From positions 1-64,000 of the forward strand of contig NZ_BARG01000029.1 in NCBI RefSeq assembly GCF_000376565.1: a DNA stretch of 64,000 bases. Direction: 5' to 3'. The translations under genes were made by a program, and so were the position numbers. The notes under the pieces are model-generated. The model was not told the origin of the DNA. It ran no database searches and saw only the letters and a program-made list of their open reading frames with translations. The stretch is from Streptomyces hokutonensis (lineage in GTDB: Bacteria; Actinomycetota; Actinomycetes; Streptomycetales; Streptomycetaceae). This document shows positions 59,830 through 64,000 of the stretch, piece after piece (the stretch's first letter is position 1; each line of letters opens with the position of its first letter).

Positions 59830-59900
59830 GAAGGGGCGCGGGGGCTGTCGGTCGGCTGCGGCTTCGTCGTGGCTGGGCGCGCAGTTCCCCGCGCCCCTTC
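59830..59900. repeat. Dispersed Streptomyces hairpin element
   Basis: 14-base arms GAAGGGGCGCGGGG (59830-59843) and its complement (59887-59900) flank a GC-rich centre. I recognise it as a widespread intergenic element of Streptomyces. It lies between the GH3 and TPM-like genes and may act as a terminator. Confidence 0.75.
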
Positions 59901-59925
59901 AGGGCGCTTCCGCTAGCGTCGGATT

Positions 59926-61269
59926 ATGAAGGCTGTCGCTCGGAGCCGGAGCCTCCCGGGGCTGCTCGTGGCCCTGCTCCTCACCGCGCTGACCATGGCG
60001 TCCCCGGCCGGCGCGGACACCGGCGTCTCGACGATCGGCAACGCCCTGCGCGAGGGGCCCGTCTACGTCGACCCTTCTGCGTCCGCGTTGCCGTCCGCCG
60101 ACGCGCTCGCGCAGCGCATCAAGAAGGCCGACAAACCGGTGTTCGTCGTGGTCCTCCCCGCCGGCTACCCGACGGCGAACCTTTTCTCCGACGTGCGCAC
60201 CGCCACCGGCATCACCGGCCTCTACGCGATCCGCCTCGGCGACCGTTTCGACGCCCGCGCGGACTCCTCGGTCCTGTCGAACGCGGCCGTGAAGAACCTG
60301 GTCGCCAGCGTGCAGGGCGAGGACGCGAAGACCCAGCTCACCGACTTCACCGACCGCGCGCTCGCCAACATGGGCGGCTCGGCACCCGCGTCCTGGGGCG
60401 GCTCCTCCAGTGACAACGGCGTCTCCGGTACGGCGCTGATCGTCGCGGGCGGGGTCCTGGTGGCCGGTGGCGCGGGGGCGTACACCCTCGTACGGCGCTC
60501 CCGCCGCCGCAGGCTGGAGGAGCAGCGGGCCGCCCTGGACAAGCTGCGGGTGGTGGTCGACGAGGACATCACCGCGTTCGGCGAGGAACTGGACCGCCTC
60601 GACTTCCACCCGGCGGAACAGGGCGCCGACGACGCGATGCGCGCCGACTACGAACGCGCCCTCGACGCCTACGAGCAGGCGAAGTCGTACATGGCGGCGG
60701 CCACGAAACCCGAGGACGTCCGGGCCGTCACCCAGGCCCTGGAGGACGGCCGCTTCTCGCTCGCGCAGCTCGCCGCCCGCCGCGAGGGCCGCCCGCTGCC
60801 CGAGCGCCGCGCGCCCTGCTTCTTCGACCCGCGCCACGGCCCCTCGGTGGCCGACGCCACCTGGACCCCGGCCGGCGGCGCGCCCCGCGAGGTCCCGGTC
60901 TGCGCGGCCGACCAGGCCCGGCTCGCGGACGGCCGCGACCCGATGATCCGCGAGGTCGACACGGACTACGGCCGCCGCCCCTACTGGGACGCGGGCCCGG
61001 CCTACGGCCCCTGGGCGGGCGGCTACTTCGGCGGCGGCCTCCTCCCCGGCCTGCTCGTCGGCACGCTGCTCGGCAGCATGATGGCCACCCCGTCGTACGC
61101 CTCCGACTACGGCACCGGTTACGGCGACTTCGGCAGCGGCGGCTACGACGGCGGCGATGTCTCCGGCGCGAACTTCGACCCCGACGACTTCAGCGGCGGC
61201 TTCGGGGGAGGGGACTTCGGCGGGGGTGGGGACGGAGGCGGCGGCGGGGACTTCGGCGGCGGGTTCTGA
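59926..61269 (+). CDS. TPM-like membrane protein with Gly/Asp-rich tail
   Basis: The 447-residue product has a signal peptide (cleaved near PAGADTG), a TPM-like domain of about 130 residues (about 40-150), a membrane helix (about 165-185), an Arg-rich coiled coil (RRRRLEEQRAALDKLRVVVDED) and a tail of Gly/Phe/Asp repeats (GGGDFGGGGDGG, about 410-447) like those of YgcG-type proteins. A second hydrophobic stretch lies at about 366-382 (GGGLLPGLLVGTLLGSMM). Function is unknown. It ends before a 12-base perfect hairpin at 61293-61322. Confidence 0.75.
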   Translation: MKAVARSRSLPGLLVALLLTALTMASPAGADTGVSTIGNALREGPVYVDPSASALPSADALAQRIKKADKPVFVVVLPAGYPTANLFSDVRTATGITGLYAIRLGDRFDARADSSVLSNAAVKNLVASVQGEDAKTQLTDFTDRALANMGGSAPASWGGSSSDNGVSGTALIVAGGVLVAGGAGAYTLVRRSRRRRLEEQRAALDKLRVVVDEDITAFGEELDRLDFHPAEQGADDAMRADYERALDAYEQAKSYMAAATKPEDVRAVTQALEDGRFSLAQLAARREGRPLPERRAPCFFDPRHGPSVADATWTPAGGAPREVPVCAADQARLADGRDPMIREVDTDYGRRPYWDAGPAYGPWAGGYFGGGLLPGLLVGTLLGSMMATPSYASDYGTGYGDFGSGGYDGGDVSGANFDPDDFSGGFGGGDFGGGGDGGGGGDFGGGF

Positions 61270-61292
61270 GCGAGCTGCGGGGGCGAGAAACA

Positions 61293-61322
61293 CGGGTCCG
61301 GCGCACATGCGCGCCGGACCCG
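61293..61322. terminator. Bidirectional hairpin between convergent genes
   Basis: Arms CGGGTCCGGCGC (61293-61304) and its complement (61311-61322) are perfect around a six-base loop. The stops of the TPM-like gene and the trypsin gene lie on either side. Confidence 0.85.
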
Positions 61323-61339
61323 CAGAAGAAGGACGTACG

Positions 61340-62125
61340 TCAGAGCGAAGCCGCCGCCGACGCGATCGCGGAGGCGAACGTGGACACCTCGCTGTACACG
61401 CCGGGCGCGTTCGCGCGGGCGCACCCTATGCCCCAGCTGACGATGCCGACCTGGATCCAGGCGTTGGCGCTGTCCCGGCGGAACATCGGACCACCGGAGT
61501 CGCCCTGACAGGTGTCGACCCCACCGGCCGCGTACCCGGCGCAGATCTCGTCACTCGCGACAAGCCCGCTGTACCCGCTGTAGGACCGGCAGGTCGCGTC
61601 ACTGACGAACGGCACGGTGGCCTTGCGCAGATACCGCTGCTGAGCCCCGCCCTCACTGGCCGAACCCCACCCGGCGATGGTGAAGGTCCCGGTGTTGTAC
61701 TGCGTGGTCGTGGCGATCTTCAGCGTCGGCAGGGTGGTGATGGGCGAGGCAAGCTTGATGAGCGCCCAGTCCTTGCCGTTGCCGTTGTAACCGGGTGCCC
61801 GGTAGACGTACGTCGACTTGACCTGGACCCGCCCGGTCGTGGACTGCAGGTCCACCACACCCGCGGTGGCGGTGATGCTGGTGTTGGCCCCGGTCCCGCT
61901 CACGCAGTGCGCGGCGGTGAGCACGATCTGCTGGGTGTAGAGCGCACCGCCACAGCCCATCGAGAGCCGGATCATGAACGGGAACTCGCCCTGCGTGGCG
62001 GTGGTTCCGCCGACGACGGGCGTGGGGGCGGCCTGTGCGGCCGAGGCGGGCTGAAGGCCGGCGATCGCGAGGGCGGCGGCGCCGACGGCCGCGCATCTCT
62101 TGAGGGCGGTGAGGAGCTTCTTCAA
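61340..62125 (-). CDS. Secreted trypsin-like serine protease (S1A)
   Basis: The 261-residue precursor resembles Streptomyces griseus trypsin. A signal (LKKLLTALKRCAAVGAAALAIAG) is followed by a short propeptide ending APTP and the mature N-terminus VVGGTTATQGEFPF. The triad is His in LTAAHCVSG, Asp in GKDWALIKL and Ser in QGDSGGPMF, and DTCQGDSGG with the S1 Asp implies cleavage after Lys/Arg. The start is taken as the TTG at 62125 with a GGAAGG site; the frame extends upstream but not with signal-like sequence. Confidence 0.9.
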   Translation of the reverse strand: MKKLLTALKRCAAVGAAALAIAGLQPASAAQAAPTPVVGGTTATQGEFPFMIRLSMGCGGALYTQQIVLTAAHCVSGTGANTSITATAGVVDLQSTTGRVQVKSTYVYRAPGYNGNGKDWALIKLASPITTLPTLKIATTTQYNTGTFTIAGWGSASEGGAQQRYLRKATVPFVSDATCRSYSGYSGLVASDEICAGYAAGGVDTCQGDSGGPMFRRDSANAWIQVGIVSWGIGCARANAPGVYSEVSTFASAIASAAASL

Positions 62126-62296
62126 CGTGATGCCTTCCGTGGGGGGCGGGAATGACGCGCGCATGTCAATCCAGGGCATCAAAGAAATGCCCAATTTCTG
62201 ACATGGGCTGGTCAAATCTGTTGAAGGATTATGTGAACCCTGTGAACGTCCGCACAAGGGGTGTGTTCTGGCCATCCGCCGGCCCCGGCAGTGCGC

Positions 62297-63748
62297 TCAC
62301 CCGAGACGACGGGTGCCGTACCTCTTGATCACCTGGAACTGCTCCAGGGCCGCGGAACCGCCGAAGCTGCCGTAGCCGCTCTGCTTGACCGGTGTGCCGG
62401 CCAGTTGCGAGGTGGTCATGCTGTGGGCGTTGAACCAGACCTCGCCCATGCGCAGTTCGCGGCCGACCCGGCGGGCCCGGAGGTCGTCGGCGGTGAAGAC
62501 CGAGGCGGCGAGGCCGAAGTCGGTGGCGTTGGCCCGCCGGATCGCGTCGGCCTCGTCCTCGAAGACCTCGAAGGTCTGCACCGGGCCGAAGACCTCCTCC
62601 TGGACGAGGGGTACGTCGACGTCGCCGGTCTCGATCAGGGACGGCCGGTAGTAGGCGCCGTCGCGCAGTTCGGGGTCGTCCGGGATGCCTCCGCGGACCA
62701 GCACCTTCCCGTATGCGGCCGCCTCCTCGACGAGGCGGTCCACCCGGGCGACGGCGGCCTTGTCGATCAGCGGGCCGAGCCGGGTGTCCGGGTCGTCGGC
62801 GGGTCCGACCCGCACCGAACGCAGCGCGGCGCTGAGCTTGGTGCGGAGTTCGTCGGCCACGGCCCGGTGCACGAGGACACGCGACCCGGTGGCGCAGTAC
62901 TGGCCGTTCATGACGGTGGCGGCCCGGACCACGACCGGTACGACGGCGTCGATGTCGACGTCGTCGAATATCAACAGCGGTGTCTTGCCGCCGAGTTCGA
63001 GCGTCGTCCGCTTCACCCTGGCCGCCGCCCCGGCGGCCACCAGCCGGCCGACCCTGGTGCTGCCGGTGTAGCTCAGCACGTCGACCTCGGGCGAGTCGAC
63101 GAGGAGCGGCGCGACCTCGTTGCCCGTCTCGGTGAGGAGGCTGAGCACCCCGGGCGGCAGGGAGGCGGTCTCCGCCACGGTCTCGGCGAGCAGCGCGTTG
63201 GTCAGCGCGGTCTGTCCGGGCAGTTTCACGACGGCCGTGCAGCCCGCCGCCAGCGCGGGCCCGATCGCGCGTACGGCGAGCAGGATCGGCCCGTTCCACG
63301 GCACGATGATCCCGACCACGCCGGCCGGTTCCGGTACGGCGTGCCAGTACGTCTCCGGTGCCTGCTCGAGGGCCTGCCCGCCGGTCTGGACCCGCGCCCG
63401 GGCCGCGTTGAGGCGCAGCAGGCGCGCGGCCATCTCGGCTTCCATCCGGGTCTCCCGGAGGAGCCTTCCGGTCTCCCGGGAGAGCATGCGCCCGAGCTCT
63501 TCCCTACGACGCTCGACGCGGTCCGCGAACTCGTCGAGCGCCCGTGCCCGGGGCTCGGCCGGCCGCGACCAACCGGTGGTGTCGAACGCCGTCCGCGCTG
63601 CTGTGATCGCGGCCCGCGCCTCTTTGCCGCCGGCGGAGTGAAAGGCGCCGACCGCCCTGCCCGTCGAGGGGTCGAGGGACTCGTGGAGCTCGCCGCCGTA
63701 GTTCCACCGGCCGTCGATCCAGTTCCCCGCAGGGGTGGATGTGTTCAT
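62297..63748 (-). CDS. Aldehyde dehydrogenase
   Basis: The 483-residue NAD(P)-dependent enzyme has PEPAGVVGIIVPWNGPIL, FTGST-like SYTGSTRVG, the base Glu in LELGGKTPLLIF and the nucleophile Cys in NGQYCATGSR. It resembles short-chain or aromatic aldehyde dehydrogenases of catabolic pathways; the substrate is unknown. The ATG at 63748 is preferred over a start 42 bases upstream, which lies in the operator region. The gene is divergent from a TetR gene and its promoter holds two palindromes, so it is likely induced by an aldehyde or its precursor. Confidence 0.9.
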   Translation of the reverse strand: MNTSTPAGNWIDGRWNYGGELHESLDPSTGRAVGAFHSAGGKEARAAITAARTAFDTTGWSRPAEPRARALDEFADRVERRREELGRMLSRETGRLLRETRMEAEMAARLLRLNAARARVQTGGQALEQAPETYWHAVPEPAGVVGIIVPWNGPILLAVRAIGPALAAGCTAVVKLPGQTALTNALLAETVAETASLPPGVLSLLTETGNEVAPLLVDSPEVDVLSYTGSTRVGRLVAAGAAARVKRTTLELGGKTPLLIFDDVDIDAVVPVVVRAATVMNGQYCATGSRVLVHRAVADELRTKLSAALRSVRVGPADDPDTRLGPLIDKAAVARVDRLVEEAAAYGKVLVRGGIPDDPELRDGAYYRPSLIETGDVDVPLVQEEVFGPVQTFEVFEDEADAIRRANATDFGLAASVFTADDLRARRVGRELRMGEVWFNAHSMTTSQLAGTPVKQSGYGSFGGSAALEQFQVIKRYGTRRLG

Positions 63749-63772
63749 GGTGACCCTCTCCTCGCCCAGCGA

Positions 63773-63788
63773 GCGGATAATTATCCGC
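63773..63788. promoter_or_regulatory. Perfect palindrome, first TetR operator
   Basis: GCGGATAATTATCCGC is a perfect 16-base palindrome 25 bases upstream of the aldehyde dehydrogenase ATG. It shares a 14-base core with the site at 63808-63821. Confidence 0.8.
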
Positions 63789-63807
63789 ACCAGCCCTTGG
63801 AACGTAC

Positions 63808-63821
63808 CGGATAATTATCCG
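63808..63821. promoter_or_regulatory. Perfect palindrome, second TetR operator
   Basis: CGGATAATTATCCG repeats the core of the first site, centre to centre 34 bases away (about three helical turns), and lies 26 bases before the TetR ATG. Cooperative binding by one TetR protein is likely. Confidence 0.8.
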
Positions 63822-63846
63822 CTCCACAAGAAAGTACCCTCTGACC

Positions 63847-64000
63847 ATGACGACGGAGCCCATCAGCTCGCGCCGGGCGGACACCCGACGCAACCGCGAA
63901 CGCATCCTCGCCACCGCGGAGCGGGCGCTGGCCGAGTCGGGCGAGATCTCCTTCAACGCCATCGCGAAGGCGGCCGGGGTCGGCGTCGGCACGATGTACC
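63847..64000 (+). CDS. TetR-family regulator (truncated by the window end)
   Basis: Only the first 51 residues are inside the window. They begin MTTEPISSRRADTRRNRERIL, with the start of a TetR helix-turn-helix (ISFNAIAKAAGVGVGTMY). The gene is divergent from the aldehyde dehydrogenase with two perfect palindromes between them, so it very likely represses both. The C-terminal ligand domain is not visible. Confidence 0.9.
   Translation, partial: MTTEPISSRRADTRRNRERILATAERALAESGEISFNAIAKAAGVGVGTMY

Noticed and set aside
63771..63788. Resemblance of the palindrome to the lac operator GAGCGGATAA
   Set aside because: Coincidental match in half the site; no LacI-type gene is adjacent and the site is perfectly symmetric around AATT, unlike lacO.
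1..64000. CRISPR arrays, phage genes, tRNAs, complete insertion sequences
   Set aside because: None found by eye; the only repeats are short dispersed elements and the TetR-derived tract.

Overview
The window is a very GC-rich actinobacterial chromosome segment, almost certainly from Streptomyces. The evidence is extreme third-position GC, many GTG/TTG starts, TGA stop/GTG start overlaps, Tat and Sec lipoproteins, and secreted glycosidases and a trypsin with Streptomyces-type signals. The order gatCAB, ilvBNC, serA, proline dehydrogenase/pruA, leuB, ilvE, ureAB-ureC, cimA is, from memory, that of the S. coelicolor core chromosome. No prophage, integrase, complete insertion sequence, CRISPR array, rRNA or tRNA gene was seen.

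Layout: 0.2-3.8 kb, gatC-gatA-(80-aa membrane protein)-gatB, closed by a long perfect hairpin. 4-15 kb, an MMPL transporter with a coupled acetyltransferase, small conserved proteins, a large LuxR-type ATPase regulator, a sugar-dehydrogenase-like lipoprotein, an aldo/keto reductase and a 2-hydroxyacid dehydrogenase. 15-24 kb, a membrane GGDEF/degenerate-EAL protein, then ilvB (behind a leader-peptide attenuator), ilvN, ilvC and serA. 24-28 kb, two MFS exporters and a TetR gene whose 3' end has been tandemly duplicated. 28.7-33.7 kb, a PucR-type regulator divergent from the proline catabolic genes; pruA is preceded by an unusual proline-containing leader ORF. 33.8-40.9 kb, an AAC(2')-like acetyltransferase, an oxidoreductase/LysR pair, a structured leader before a 43-aa protein, a Tat phosphatase with a candidate PHO box, leuB and ilvE. 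41-43.7 kb, an unknown membrane protein and a KamA-type radical SAM protein. 43.6-49.2 kb, an NCS1 permease broken by a repeat element, divergent from ureAB-ureC-agmatine deiminase-TetR, with two palindromic operators between them. 49.3-54.8 kb, two secreted beta-propellers, cimA (behind its own probable isoleucine attenuator) and two paralogous lipoproteins. 54.8-64 kb, GH30 and GH3 glycosidases, a TPM-like membrane protein, a trypsin, and an aldehyde dehydrogenase/TetR pair with twin perfect palindromes.

Functionally the window gathers branched-chain amino acid synthesis (ilvBNC, leuB, ilvE, cimA), serine synthesis, proline catabolism and secreted polymer degradation. The two branched-chain entry enzymes, acetohydroxyacid synthase and citramalate synthase, both sit behind short leader ORFs that use the rare Ile codon ATT and end at U-tract hairpins.

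The best candidate for an undescribed system is the ureAB-ureC-agmatine deiminase-TetR operon. It encodes a urease-like enzyme with the full metal-ligand set, an altered flap and no accessory genes. It is co-transcribed with an enzyme that makes a substituted urea, and it is probably controlled by its own TetR through two near-identical inverted repeats. All functional statements are inferred from sequence by eye; no database search was run.
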